DNA of 49,717 bases from Cereibacter changlensis JA139 (GCF_003034985.1 NZ_PZKG01000022.1:1-49717), one strand, 5' to 3'. Positions 17,735 through 26,137 are shown, counted from the first letter of the stretch. Translations and numbers: made by a program. The notes: generated from the sequence alone by a model not told the origin.

Positions 17735-18271
17735 ATGTGTCAGCTATCAACCTGCCCCCACAAGGGGCCGGATCGGCGGGGGGTCTTGGCGGGGCTTGCG
17801 GCGATGGGGGCCGCGCTGGCCCTGCCGGCGCAGGCCGGGGGCAAGGCCGACGCCATCCTTCTGTCCTGCATGGATTACCGGCTGATCGACGATCTGGCGA
17901 TCATGCTGAACCAGATGCAGTACCGCAATTCCTATGACCATGTGATCCTGGCCGGCGGCGCGCTGGGCGCGGTGCATCCGCAATTCGCCGCCTGGCACCC
18001 GGTGTTCTGGGACCATGTCGGGCTGGCGGTGAAGCTGCATTCGGTGCACGAGATCCTGGTGATCGACCACAGCGACTGCGGCGCGGCCAAGCTGGCCCTG
18101 GGCGAGGAAGCGATCGCCACGCCGCAGAAGGAGATGCAGGCCCATGCCGCCGTCATGGACCAGCTGACCCAAGCGGCGCATGAGCGCTTCCCGGAGCTGC
18201 GGCTGCGCGGCTTCCTGATGACGCTCGACGGCACGATGGAGCGCATCCCGACGGCGGGGGAGACGCATTGA
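17735..18271 (+). CDS. Beta-carbonic-anhydrase-like protein with Tat signal
   Basis: A 178-residue protein with the beta-carbonic anhydrase metal site. C45, D47 and R49 are in SCMDYR, and H112 and C115 are in DHSDCGAAK, giving Cys-His-Cys zinc ligands and the Asp/Arg dyad. The N-terminus has twin arginines (R14-R15) in DRRGVLAGLAAMGAALALPAQA, a plausible Tat signal, so the folded protein would be exported to the periplasm. Two extra cysteines (C2, C7) precede the signal. Catalysis of CO2 hydration is inferred, since related proteins of this short type are poorly characterised. Confidence 0.8.
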   Translation: MCQLSTCPHKGPDRRGVLAGLAAMGAALALPAQAGGKADAILLSCMDYRLIDDLAIMLNQMQYRNSYDHVILAGGALGAVHPQFAAWHPVFWDHVGLAVKLHSVHEILVIDHSDCGAAKLALGEEAIATPQKEMQAHAAVMDQLTQAAHERFPELRLRGFLMTLDGTMERIPTAGETH

Positions 18272-18284
18272 GCGGACGGGCATA

Positions 18285-18462
18285 GGGGACTCGCGCCCCC
18301 ACGCTTCACAGGCTGATGTTGGCTACCATGGCGAAGGCCCGGTAAATCGTCTCTGCCTCCCACGGCTGAACTCCAGCGGCGGCGGCGTATCGAGGGGGCA
18401 TGCAAGGAGACATACCCCCGCGCCTCACAAGCCGGCAAGGGGGACTCACGTCTCCCCGCGCC
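18285..18462 (-). repeat. Diverged copies of the 3' end of the Gfo/Idh gene
   Basis: Read on the minus strand, this convergent gap contains a second version of the adjacent gene's end. Its stop is at 18306-18308 and it encodes YRAFAMVANISL, against DRIFAVATDISL in the gene. Fourteen bases at the stop (18306-18319) and eighteen upstream (18363-18380, CGGCTGAACTCCAGCGGC) are identical to the gene at 18463-18476 and 18521-18538. Between the two blocks there is one net base of length difference. A shorter echo around 18407-18436 shares CCCCGCGCCTCACA with the sequence around the gene's stop. Confidence 0.75.
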
Positions 18463-19452
18463 TCACAGGCTGATGTCGGTCGCCACCGCAAAGATCCGGT
18501 CGATCATCACCTGCGTGCCGCGGCTGAACTCCAGCGGCACCGGATAGGCGACGCCCTCGCGGACCGACCGGCAGAAGGCTTCGACCTGCAGCTTGTAGTG
18601 CCGCGCTGCCGGGAAACGCTCCACGGTCACGCTCAGGCCGGGGCGGTGCAGCTCCACCTGCGCCTCGCCGAACACGGCAGCGTTGAACGGCGCGGTCAGG
18701 CGGATCAGCCCCAGATCGCCCTGGAACACCACCTCCTGCCGCGGGAACAGCCGCATCGAGGTCAGCGCCGAATAGGTGAAGCGCTGCCCCTCGCCCGCCA
18801 TCACCCCCGTCACCTGCGCCCAGGTGTCGACGCCATTCTCGCGGATCAGCCGCGCCTCCAGCGCCTCCGGCTCAGCCCCGGTGACATAGCGCACCGAGCC
18901 ATAGGTGTAGACGCCGATATCGCGGATGCCGCCGCCGCCGGTCTCGGGCCGGTTGCGGATATTGGCGCCGTCGCGGTTGTCATAGGAGAAGACCGCATCG
19001 ACATGGCGCACCGGCCCGATGGCGCCCCCGCGCACCAGTTCGCGCGCCCGCTGCCATTGCGGGTGGTGCAGGATCATGAAGGCTTCCGCCGCCAGCAGCC
19101 CCGAGGCGTCGCGCGCCGCGATGATCCGGTCGATCTCATCGGCATGCAGCGCGATCGGCTTTTCGGTCAGCACATGCTTGCCCGCCGCCAGCGCCTTCAG
19201 CGTCCACTCCACATGCAGATGGTTCGGCAGCGGGATATAGACCGCCTCCACCGCCGGATCGGCCAGCAGCGCCTCGTAGCTGTCGTGCAGCCGCAGGCCG
19301 GGGGCAAAGGCGCGGAACGGCTCGGCCTTCGCGGGGTCGGAGGTGGCGAGCGCCACGAGTTCGGCGCCCAGCGCCTCGTGGATGGCCGGGGCCATGAAGT
19401 GACGCGCGAAATTGGCGGCGCCGAGCACGCCCCAGCGGACCGGATCTGTCAT
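18463..19452 (-). CDS. Gfo/Idh/MocA-family NAD(P)-dependent oxidoreductase
   Basis: A 329-residue two-domain dehydrogenase. The N-terminal Rossmann domain starts RWGVLGAANFARHF and contains AVYIPLPNHLHVEWTLKALAAGKHVLTEKPIAL, with the conserved Glu-Lys-Pro. The C-terminal alpha/beta domain contains GAIGPVRHVDAVFSYDN and GGGGIRDIGVYT. The substrate is probably a sugar or cyclitol, but it cannot be told from sequence. GGAG sits eight bases before the ATG. Diverged copies of its last codons lie directly downstream. Confidence 0.92.
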   Translation of the reverse strand: MTDPVRWGVLGAANFARHFMAPAIHEALGAELVALATSDPAKAEPFRAFAPGLRLHDSYEALLADPAVEAVYIPLPNHLHVEWTLKALAAGKHVLTEKPIALHADEIDRIIAARDASGLLAAEAFMILHHPQWQRARELVRGGAIGPVRHVDAVFSYDNRDGANIRNRPETGGGGIRDIGVYTYGSVRYVTGAEPEALEARLIRENGVDTWAQVTGVMAGEGQRFTYSALTSMRLFPRQEVVFQGDLGLIRLTAPFNAAVFGEAQVELHRPGLSVTVERFPAARHYKLQVEAFCRSVREGVAYPVPLEFSRGTQVMIDRIFAVATDISL

Positions 19453-19508
19453 GCGGATCTCCTGATTTGGCGCCGAGGCTACCCCGCAGCCCCGCCGTCG
19501 TCACCCCA

Positions 19509-19537
19509 TGAAAAAGCCGCCCCGGAGGGTGGCTTCG
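19509..19537 (-). terminator. rpoH terminator
   Basis: Read on the minus strand the sequence GAAGCCACCCTCCGGGGCGG followed by CTTTTTC forms a G/C-rich stem with one mismatch and a five-base T-run. It lies 20-45 bases beyond the rpoH stop and upstream of the Gfo/Idh gene, so it separates the two transcripts. Confidence 0.75.
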
Positions 19538-19553
19538 GACCGGCGCGCCAAGG

Positions 19554-20450
19554 TCACGCCGGGATCGACATGCCCTTGCCGCGCGCCAGCTCGCGCATCT
19601 TGTTCTGCAGCTTCTCGAAGGCGCGCACCTCGATCTGGCGGATGCGCTCCCGGCTGACGCCATAGCCGTCCGACAGCTGCTCCAGCGTCACCGGCTCCTC
19701 GGCCAGACGGCGCTGCACCAAGATGTCCTTCTCGCGCTCGTTCAGCACCGACATCGCCTGCGCCAGCAGCTCGCGCCGGGCCTCAAGCTCGTCCTTCTCG
19801 GCATAGTCGTTGGCCTGATCGCTGTTGTCATCCTCGAGCCAGTCCTGCCACTGGGTCGAGCCGTCGCCATCCGACCCCACCGTGGCGTTGAGCGAGGCAT
19901 CCCCGCCCGACAGCCGCCGGTTCATGTCGATCACCTCGGTCTCGGTCACGTTCAGATCGGTGGCGATCCGCGCGACATTCTCGGGCCGCAGATCACCCTC
20001 CTCCAGCGCGCCGACCTTGGCCTTGGCCTTGCGCAGGTTGAAGAACAGTTTCTTCTGCGCCGAGGTCGTGCCCAGCTTCACCAGGCTCCAGGACCGCAGG
20101 ATGTATTCCTGGATCGAGGCGCGGATCCACCACATCGCGTAGGTCGCCAGCCGGAAGCCTTTCTCAGGGTCGAACCGTTTCACCGCCTGCATCAGCCCGA
20201 CATTCGCCTCCGAGATCACCTCGGCCTGCGGCAGCCCGTAGCCGCGATAGCCCATGGCGATCTTGGCGGCGAGCCGCAGGTGCGAGGTCACCATGCGATG
20301 CGCCGCTTCGGTGTCCTGATGGTCCACCCAGCGTTTCGCCAGCATGTATTCCTCTTCCGGCTCCAGCAGGGGAAACTTGCGGATCTCCTGCATGTAGCGG
20401 TTCAGCCCCTGTTCGGGACTCGGTGCGGGAAGATTGGCATAGGTACTCAT
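19554..20450 (-). CDS. rpoH: RNA polymerase heat-shock sigma factor RpoH
   Basis: A 298-residue sigma-70-family protein with the RpoH box QKKLFFNLR after region 2.4. Region 2 is EANVGLMQAVKRFDPEKGFRLATYAMWWIRASIQEYI. Region 4 ends in the helix-turn-helix EQLSDGYGVSRERIRQIEVRAFEKL. Length and the rluD-type neighbour match RpoH-I of Rhodobacter relatives; a second rpoH is likely elsewhere. AAGGGGG precedes the ATG by six bases. The leader of about 150 bases contains an inverted repeat that could matter for temperature control. Confidence 0.94.
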   Translation of the reverse strand: MSTYANLPAPSPEQGLNRYMQEIRKFPLLEPEEEYMLAKRWVDHQDTEAAHRMVTSHLRLAAKIAMGYRGYGLPQAEVISEANVGLMQAVKRFDPEKGFRLATYAMWWIRASIQEYILRSWSLVKLGTTSAQKKLFFNLRKAKAKVGALEEGDLRPENVARIATDLNVTETEVIDMNRRLSGGDASLNATVGSDGDGSTQWQDWLEDDNSDQANDYAEKDELEARRELLAQAMSVLNEREKDILVQRRLAEEPVTLEQLSDGYGVSRERIRQIEVRAFEKLQNKMRELARGKGMSIPA

Positions 20451-20534
20451 TCATGACCCCCTTACGGCATCCTTGCGGCAAGACCCGCCGGAAACCCTCG
20501 TTTCTGCCGCCCGTGCCACGCTTTTGCGCTAACA

Positions 20535-20552
20535 CTGGCAGTTTAACGCCAG
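20535..20552 (-). promoter_or_regulatory. Inverted repeat in the rpoH leader
   Basis: CTGGC-GTTAAACT-GCCAG (minus strand) forms a five-base stem with an eight-base loop, about 85 bases upstream of the rpoH start. It could be an operator or an RNA hairpin. No binding protein or thermosensor fold is identified. Confidence 0.35.
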
Positions 20553-20608
20553 ATGTTCATTGAACCGTCGCCAAGCCAGCATTGTTGCGTAAACTCACGC
20601 GATTGTAA

Positions 20609-21667
20609 CTAAACGTGGGGTTGTGCCGCGCGCAAGACATCCAACAGAGCCTGCATATCGGGCGGCAGCGGAGCCTCGAACATCAGCTCCTCGCCGGTCA
20701 CCGGGTGCTCGAATCCCAGCGAGGCGGCATGAAGCGCCTGCCGCGGGAAGCTCAGCGCCGCCTCGGCCGCCGCGGCGCCGGCGGCCTTCGCCGCCACCTT
20801 GCGCTTGCCGCCATAGGTCTGGTCGCCGATCAGCCCGTGCCCGGCATGGGCCATATGCACCCGGATCTGATGCGTCCGCCCGGTCTCGAGCCAGCATTCC
20901 ACCAGCGAGGCCACCGGCGGCTGACCGAAGTCCTCGAGGATGCGCACCCGGGTCACCGCGTGCCGGCCACCATGGAACAGCACAGCCTGCCGCTGCCGGT
21001 CGGTCTTGTGCCGGGCCAGCTGCGTCGCGATCTTGACGATTCCGGCGCTTTCGAAGCTCACCCCCTTGATGCCGCGCAGCCGCGGGTCGGCGGCGTCGGG
21101 GCGGCCATGCACCAGCGCGATGTAGTGCCGCGTCACGGTATGCGCCTCGAACTGCGCCGCGAGGCCATGGTGCGCGCGGTCCGATTTCGCCACCACCAGA
21201 AGGCCCGAGGTGTCCTTGTCGATCCGGTGCACGATCCCCGGCCGCTTCTCGCCGCCCACGCCCGACAGCGTGTCGCCGCAATGGTGCAAGAGCGCGTTCA
21301 CCAGCGTGCCGGTGTAGGAGCCCGGCGCCGGATGCACCACCATGCCCACCGGCTTGTCGATGACGATCAGGTCGTCATCCTCCCAGACCACGCTCAGCGG
21401 GATGTCCTCGGCCAGCGTGTCGGTCTCCGCCGCCTCGCCCAGCGTCACGGCAAAGACCTGGCCCTCGGCCACCTTCGTCTTGGGATCGGTCACCGCCACC
21501 CCGTCCAGCGCCACGGCGCCCTCGGCGATCAGCTTCATCAGCCGCGAGCGTGACAGCGCGGCTTCCTCTGGCACCTCGCGGGCAAGCGCCTTATCTAGAC
21601 GGTCGGGAGGGTTCTCCCCGATCGTCACCAGCAGGATGCCCGTCTCGGGGCTGAAGGGATTCGCCAT
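20609..21667 (-). CDS. RluD-family rRNA pseudouridine synthase
   Basis: A 352-residue RluA/RluD-family enzyme. An S4 domain lies at about residues 20-80 (RLDKALA...SRSRLMKLIAEGAVALDG). The catalytic domain has VIDKPVGMVVHPAPG and HRIDKDTSGLLVVAK with catalytic Asp150. ETGRTHQIRVHMAHAGHGLIGDQTYGG closes it. The order S4-catalytic and the motifs fit RluD, which modifies 23S rRNA helix 69. An Ala/Lys-rich insert lies near residue 290. The ATG overlaps, in antiparallel, the start of the divergent DUF6476 gene. Confidence 0.92.
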   Translation of the reverse strand: MANPFSPETGILLVTIGENPPDRLDKALAREVPEEAALSRSRLMKLIAEGAVALDGVAVTDPKTKVAEGQVFAVTLGEAAETDTLAEDIPLSVVWEDDDLIVIDKPVGMVVHPAPGSYTGTLVNALLHHCGDTLSGVGGEKRPGIVHRIDKDTSGLLVVAKSDRAHHGLAAQFEAHTVTRHYIALVHGRPDAADPRLRGIKGVSFESAGIVKIATQLARHKTDRQRQAVLFHGGRHAVTRVRILEDFGQPPVASLVECWLETGRTHQIRVHMAHAGHGLIGDQTYGGKRKVAAKAAGAAAAEAALSFPRQALHAASLGFEHPVTGEELMFEAPLPPDMQALLDVLRAAQPHV

Positions 21668-21983
21668 GGATCAGGCTCCGGCACCGGATGGGCTTCCGCC
21701 CAGCCTCAGGTTTCTCAAGGGACTCGTGATAACGCTGACGCTCACGATGATCGTCGGTGTCATAGTCGTGGTGGCGGTCATTGTCACCCGGATGCCGCAG
21801 ATGATGCGCAGCAGCGCGCCACTGCCGGCCGAGATCACCCTGCCCGCCGGCGTCAAGGCGCAGGCGGTGACCCAGGGCGGCGACTGGTATGCCATCGTCA
21901 CCACCGACGACCGCATCCTGATCTTCGACCGGGCCAGCGGCGACTTGCGGCAAGAGGTGAAGATTTCCGCCCCAAGCCGCTGA
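21666..21983 (+). CDS. DUF6476-like single-pass membrane protein
   Basis: A 105-residue protein with one strong transmembrane segment at about residues 18-42 (FLKGLVITLTLTMIVGVIVVVAVIV). A short exported domain with ITLPAGVKAQAVTQGGDWYAIVTTDDRILIFDR follows. It resembles the Rhodobacterales DUF6476 family; no function is known. The start at 21666 has AAGGG upstream, lying inside the first codons of the divergent RluD gene. A hybrid kinase follows 43 bases later. Confidence 0.8.
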   Translation: MDQAPAPDGLPPSLRFLKGLVITLTLTMIVGVIVVVAVIVTRMPQMMRSSAPLPAEITLPAGVKAQAVTQGGDWYAIVTTDDRILIFDRASGDLRQEVKISAPSR

Positions 21984-22026
21984 TCTGCGGTAGAAAGAGG
22001 GCATCCACTCCGGGAGGCCGCCGCAG

Positions 22027-23754
22027 ATGATCACCAGCCCGCATGATCCGGCCGCCCTGCGCGACGAGCTCGTGCGCCAGAGCGACCTTCTGCGCCGCGA
22101 GCGTCCGGTGCGGCTGGTCGCCATGACGCTGGCCAATGCCATCGCCGCGACGCTGCTGCCGCCCTCGCTGATCCTGCCCTGCCTCCTCGCGGTGATCCTG
22201 GGCGAGATCGGCCAGTTCCTGCTGGACCGCGAGCCGTCCCGGCTGGTCGAGCCGGCGCGCTACCGGCTTTACCTGCTGATGGCCTTCCTGCTCGAGACCG
22301 GATTCGTGATGCCGCCGGCGATCCTCTGGCATCTCGACGACCCGTTCATGAAGGCCTTCGCCGTCGGGCTGGCGACCTGCCTGATGCTGCATGTCGCCAC
22401 CGTGCGCTCGATCCACCTGCCGATGGGTCTCACCGGCATCGCCGCCGTGGCCCTGCCGGGGCTGGCGAGCAACACGCTCTACTGGCTGCCGCGCGGCGAG
22501 TTCACCGGCTTCCTGGTCAGCACGCTCTGCGCGCTGGTCGCCATCGGCTATACGCTGGGGGCCATCGTGGTCAGCAACCGGCTGCACCGGGAAAGCGCCG
22601 AGCGCGGCCTGGCGGCGCAATCGGCCAGTGCGGCGAAGGACCGTTTCCTCGCCCAGATGAGCCACGAGCTGCGCACGCCGCTGAACGCCATCCTCGGCAT
22701 GGGCCATGCCGAGCTGCGCCGCGCCCGCGATCCGGCGAGCCGCGATCACCTCTCGGTGCTGATCACCGCGGCGCAGGGGCTCAGCGTCATCCTCGACGAC
22801 ATCCTCGACATGTCGGCGGTGCAGAAGGGGCTGCTGCCGATCCGCCCGGTCGCGGTTTCGCCGCGCGACGAGATCCTGGCGACGGCCGAGCTGTTCCGCC
22901 CGATCATCGAGGAGGCGGGGGTGGCGCTGCTGCTCGACCTCGCGCCCGACCTGCCGGCGCGGTCGCGGCTCGACCCGCAGCGGCTGCGGCAATGCCTGTC
23001 GAACCTCCTGTCCAACGCGCTGAAACACACGACCAGCGGCTCGATCCGCATCACCGCGCGGACCGAGCCGCGCGCCGGGGGGCGGCCGCTGCTGCGGATC
23101 GAGGTCAGCGACACCGGCCCCGGCATCGACGCGGGCCGGCAGGAGGCGATCTTCGAGCCGGTGCTGCGCGACCCCGATGCGACGGCGCCGGCGGGCAACG
23201 GGCTCGGGCTGTCGATCAGCCGGGCGCTGGCCCGGCGGATGGGCGGCGACCTCTGGGCCATGCGGCTGACCCCGGGCGAGAGCGGCGCGCATTTCATCCT
23301 GACGCTGGAACAGGAGATCCTGGCCGACCCGCCCGCCCCGCCGCCCGCGCGACAGCCGCAGCGGCCGGAGGAGACGGAGCTTGCCGGCCGCCGGGTGCTG
23401 GTGGTGGATGACATCGCCACCAACCGGCTGGTCGCGAAAGCCTATCTGCAGCTCTTCGGCATTGCCGCCGCCGAGGCCGGCAGCGGGCCGGAGGCGCTGG
23501 CGATGGTGCGGGGCGGCGGGTTCGACCTCATGCTGCTCGACATGAACATGCCGGGGATGGACGGCGTCGAGACCTTCCACGCGCTGCGCTCCCTGCCCGG
23601 ACCGGAGGCGCGGCTGCCGGTGGTGGCGATGACCGCCGACGCGATGGAGGACCAGCGCAGCGCCTATCTGGCCGAGGGGATCGACGGCTATGTCGCGAAG
23701 CCGGTCACCCCGGAGCGCATCGCGGCGGAGCTGCGCCGGGTGCTCGCCGGCTGA
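22027..23754 (+). CDS. Membrane-bound hybrid sensor histidine kinase
   Basis: A 575-residue protein. The first ~190 residues form about six membrane helices with no recognisable sensor domain. Next comes HisKA with phospho-acceptor His213 in MSHELRTPLNAI, then HATPase with NLLSNALKHT, DTGPGID and GNGLGLSIS. A C-terminal receiver follows with Asp505 in LLLDMNMPGMDG and Lys in AKPVTPE. No response regulator or Hpt gene is adjacent, so the output partner is unknown. GGGAGG lies before the ATG. Its stop directly abuts that of convergent cbiZ. Confidence 0.93.
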   Translation: MITSPHDPAALRDELVRQSDLLRRERPVRLVAMTLANAIAATLLPPSLILPCLLAVILGEIGQFLLDREPSRLVEPARYRLYLLMAFLLETGFVMPPAILWHLDDPFMKAFAVGLATCLMLHVATVRSIHLPMGLTGIAAVALPGLASNTLYWLPRGEFTGFLVSTLCALVAIGYTLGAIVVSNRLHRESAERGLAAQSASAAKDRFLAQMSHELRTPLNAILGMGHAELRRARDPASRDHLSVLITAAQGLSVILDDILDMSAVQKGLLPIRPVAVSPRDEILATAELFRPIIEEAGVALLLDLAPDLPARSRLDPQRLRQCLSNLLSNALKHTTSGSIRITARTEPRAGGRPLLRIEVSDTGPGIDAGRQEAIFEPVLRDPDATAPAGNGLGLSISRALARRMGGDLWAMRLTPGESGAHFILTLEQEILADPPAPPPARQPQRPEETELAGRRVLVVDDIATNRLVAKAYLQLFGIAAAEAGSGPEALAMVRGGGFDLMLLDMNMPGMDGVETFHALRSLPGPEARLPVVAMTADAMEDQRSAYLAEGIDGYVAKPVTPERIAAELRRVLAG

Positions 23755-24405
23755 TCAGCCCTGCGCCCTGCGCCAGCGCAGCCAGTCGGCTGTCGCCGCC
23801 GCCACTGCGCCGCGCACCGCAGCCCCCACCGCCTCGCCCGCCGCCGTGTGCTTGCCGGCATAGCGCCCCGCCCCCGGCAGGCAGGCCAGCGCCACGCAAT
23901 CCGTCCCGGTGCCGGTCGCCGTCCCGGTGGCGAGCTCCCAGCCCGTCGCCATCACCGCCGCCGTCCGCGCCTCGACGGCGATCGACAAAGCCTCGAGCTG
24001 CGCCGCCTCGGTCAGCTCCGCCTCGACCGCCACCGCCAGATTGATCGTGCCGAACTCCGCCGCATGCCACGGCAGCCGCCGCCCGACGCTTTCGGCATTG
24101 GATAGCCCCACCGTCGCCAGACAGGCCGCCCGCAGCCCCTCGACCGTCACCACCTCCAGCCGCCATGTCCCCACATCGCGCGAGGTCATCATCGCCACCG
24201 CCTGCCCCAGCCCCGCCGCGCCCAATGCCTCCGCCAGCCACGCCTCGGCATCGAAACCCGGCGCCAGATCGGCATTGCGCACCTCGCGCCAGACGATCCG
24301 GTCGGTGGTGACGAACCCCGCGCGATGCGGCGCCCAGCTCAGCACCCGCATCGGCCGGGCCAGCTCCGCAATCAGCCAGGGCCGCTCCAGCCTTACCTCG
24401 ATCAC
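23755..24405 (-). CDS. cbiZ: Adenosylcobinamide amidohydrolase CbiZ
   Basis: CbiZ removes the aminopropanol-side moiety from adenosylcobinamide, or from pseudocobalamin in Rhodobacter, giving adenosylcobyric acid for re-entry into B12 synthesis. The 216-residue protein has the family's NAVAVEAELTEAAQLEAL-like centre, ELATGTATGTGTDCVALACL, and YAGKHTAAGEAVGAAVRGAV near the C-terminus. The GTG at 24405 overlaps the btuD stop (GTGA). That makes it the last gene of the riboswitch-controlled operon and fits corrinoid remodelling after uptake. Confidence 0.9.
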   Translation of the reverse strand: MIEVRLERPWLIAELARPMRVLSWAPHRAGFVTTDRIVWREVRNADLAPGFDAEAWLAEALGAAGLGQAVAMMTSRDVGTWRLEVVTVEGLRAACLATVGLSNAESVGRRLPWHAAEFGTINLAVAVEAELTEAAQLEALSIAVEARTAAVMATGWELATGTATGTGTDCVALACLPGAGRYAGKHTAAGEAVGAAVRGAVAAATADWLRWRRAQG

Positions 24406-25151
24406 CGCGTGACCCCCAGCGGCTGGACCACCGGCCCCTCCGGCGTCTCGGCATAGAACACCCGCACGCCGAAGACCGCCGCCATGTTCTCCGCCGTCAG
24501 CACCGCGGCAGGCGGGCCATCCGCCACCACCTGCCCGCGCGCCAAGAGCACCAGCCGCGTGCAATGCCGCGCCGCCAGCCCCAGATCGTGGATCGAGGCG
24601 ACCACCGCCCGCCCCTCCGCCGCCAGGTCCTGGAACACCTGCATCGCCCGGATCTGGCTCTCCGGGTCCAGCCCCGCCACCGGCTCGTCGGCCAGAAGCA
24701 GCGGCGTCTCCTGCGCCAGAGCCCGCGCGATCAGCACCCGCGCCTGCTCGCCGCCCGACAGCGCCGTGGCGACGCGCGCGCGGTAGCCCTCCAGCCCCAT
24801 CCGCTGCAACGCCCGCTCCACCGCCGCGCGATCCTCGACCCCCATCGCCCGGCCCAGATGCGGCGCCCGGCCCAGCGCCACCAGCGTCTCCACATCCACC
24901 GGCCAGGCGATCTCGCGCGCCTGCGGCAGGAAGGCCACCGCCCGCGCCCGCTCGCGTGGCGTCAGCCGGGCCAGCGAGCTTTCCCCCTCATGCGCCAGAA
25001 ATCCCAGCGCCGCGCGCAACAGCGTGGTCTTGCCCGCGCCGTTCGGCCCGATCAGCCCGACGAACTCGCCCGGACCCACGGTCAGCGTCACCCGGTCCAC
25101 CACCGGGCAGTCGCCGCGCCGCACCGTCAGGTTGGAGAGCGCCAGCATCAT
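24402..25151 (-). CDS. btuD: Corrinoid ABC transporter ATP-binding protein BtuD
   Basis: A 249-residue ABC ATPase: Walker A GPNGAGKTT, Q-loop FLPQAREIAW, signature LSGGEQARV, Walker B LLLADEPVAGLD and switch histidine in SIHDLGLAARH. It belongs to the FecE/BtuD class that powers BtuC. The start overlaps the btuC stop by four bases. Iron-siderophore or haem ATPases look similar; the riboswitch and cbiZ settle the corrinoid assignment. Confidence 0.92.
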   Translation of the reverse strand: MMLALSNLTVRRGDCPVVDRVTLTVGPGEFVGLIGPNGAGKTTLLRAALGFLAHEGESSLARLTPRERARAVAFLPQAREIAWPVDVETLVALGRAPHLGRAMGVEDRAAVERALQRMGLEGYRARVATALSGGEQARVLIARALAQETPLLLADEPVAGLDPESQIRAMQVFQDLAAEGRAVVASIHDLGLAARHCTRLVLLARGQVVADGPPAAVLTAENMAAVFGVRVFYAETPEGPVVQPLGVTR

Positions 25152-26137
25152 GCCTCCAGCCTCCGCATCCGCCAGATCAGGTGCAAGAAGAACGGCGAGC
25201 CGACCAGCGCCGTCAGCACCCCCAGCTTCAGGTCGCGGTCGGGCGCGATCACCCGCACGGCGATGTCGGCGGCCAGCAGCATCGCCGCCCCGCCCAGCGC
25301 CGCGGCAGGCAAGAGCCGCGAGGGCCGCGCCCCGACCAGAGGCCGCAGCACATGCGGCACCACCAGCCCGACGAAGCCGACCGTTCCCGCCACCGCCACC
25401 GCCGCGCCCACCGACAGCGCCGTGCCGAAGATCAAGACCAGCCGAAGCCGCCCCAACCGCACCCCCATCGCTTCGGCGGCATCCTCGCCCAGCGTCAGCG
25501 CATCAAGCCCCCGCCCCAGCGTCAGCAGCATCAGCGTGCCCAGCAGCATGAAGGGTGCGGCCAGCGCCACATGCACCATCGACCGATCGGCGAGCGAGCC
25601 CATCATCCAGAACACGATCTCCATCGCGGCAAAGGGGTTGGGCGACAGGTTCAACACCAGCGCCACCCCGGCCCCCGCCAGCGCGGAAATGGCGATCCCG
25701 GCAAGGATCAGCGCCAGCGCCCCGCCCCGCGGCCCGGCCAGCCCGAGGATCAACAAGACCGACAGCGCCGCCCCGGCCAGCGCCGCCAGCGGAAGGGCCA
25801 GCGTGAAGGCGGCGGCGATCCCGGTCTGCAGCGCGATCACCGCCCCCAGCGCCGCCGAGGAGGACACGCCGATCAGCCCGGGCTCGGCCAGAGGATTGCG
25901 CAGGAAGCCCTGCATCGCCGCCCCCGACAGCCCCAGCACGGCGCCCACCATCAGCCCCAGAAGCGCCCGCGGCAGGCGGATCTCGCGCATCACCAGCACC
26001 ACCGCCTCGCCGCGCCCGGTCAGCAGCGCCACGACGGACTCCGTGAACCCCAGCGCCGCGGGCCCGACCAGCAGCGATGCCGCGAACAGCAGCGTCACCA
26101 GCGCGCCCAGCGCCGCAAGAAGCCCGCGATAGCTCAA
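25148..26137 (-). CDS. btuC: Corrinoid ABC transporter permease BtuC
   Basis: A 329-residue FecCD-family permease with about ten hydrophobic segments. Family landmarks are REIRLPRALLGLMVGAVLGLSGAAMQGFLRNPLAEPGLIGVSSSAALGAV near the N-terminus, then FWMMGSLADRS, and the C-terminal VGFVGLVVPHVLRPLVGARPSRLLPAAALGGAAMLLAADIAVR. It moves corrinoid across the inner membrane with BtuD and BtuF. Four-base overlaps with both neighbours indicate one transcript. Confidence 0.93.
   Translation of the reverse strand: MSYRGLLAALGALVTLLFAASLLVGPAALGFTESVVALLTGRGEAVVLVMREIRLPRALLGLMVGAVLGLSGAAMQGFLRNPLAEPGLIGVSSSAALGAVIALQTGIAAAFTLALPLAALAGAALSVLLILGLAGPRGGALALILAGIAISALAGAGVALVLNLSPNPFAAMEIVFWMMGSLADRSMVHVALAAPFMLLGTLMLLTLGRGLDALTLGEDAAEAMGVRLGRLRLVLIFGTALSVGAAVAVAGTVGFVGLVVPHVLRPLVGARPSRLLPAAALGGAAMLLAADIAVRVIAPDRDLKLGVLTALVGSPFFLHLIWRMRRLEA

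Noticed and set aside
18306-18491. Small minus-strand gene of 61 codons
   Set aside because: It has no ribosome-binding site and overlaps the oxidoreductase end. Its C-terminus is the echo of that gene, so I list it as a repeat.
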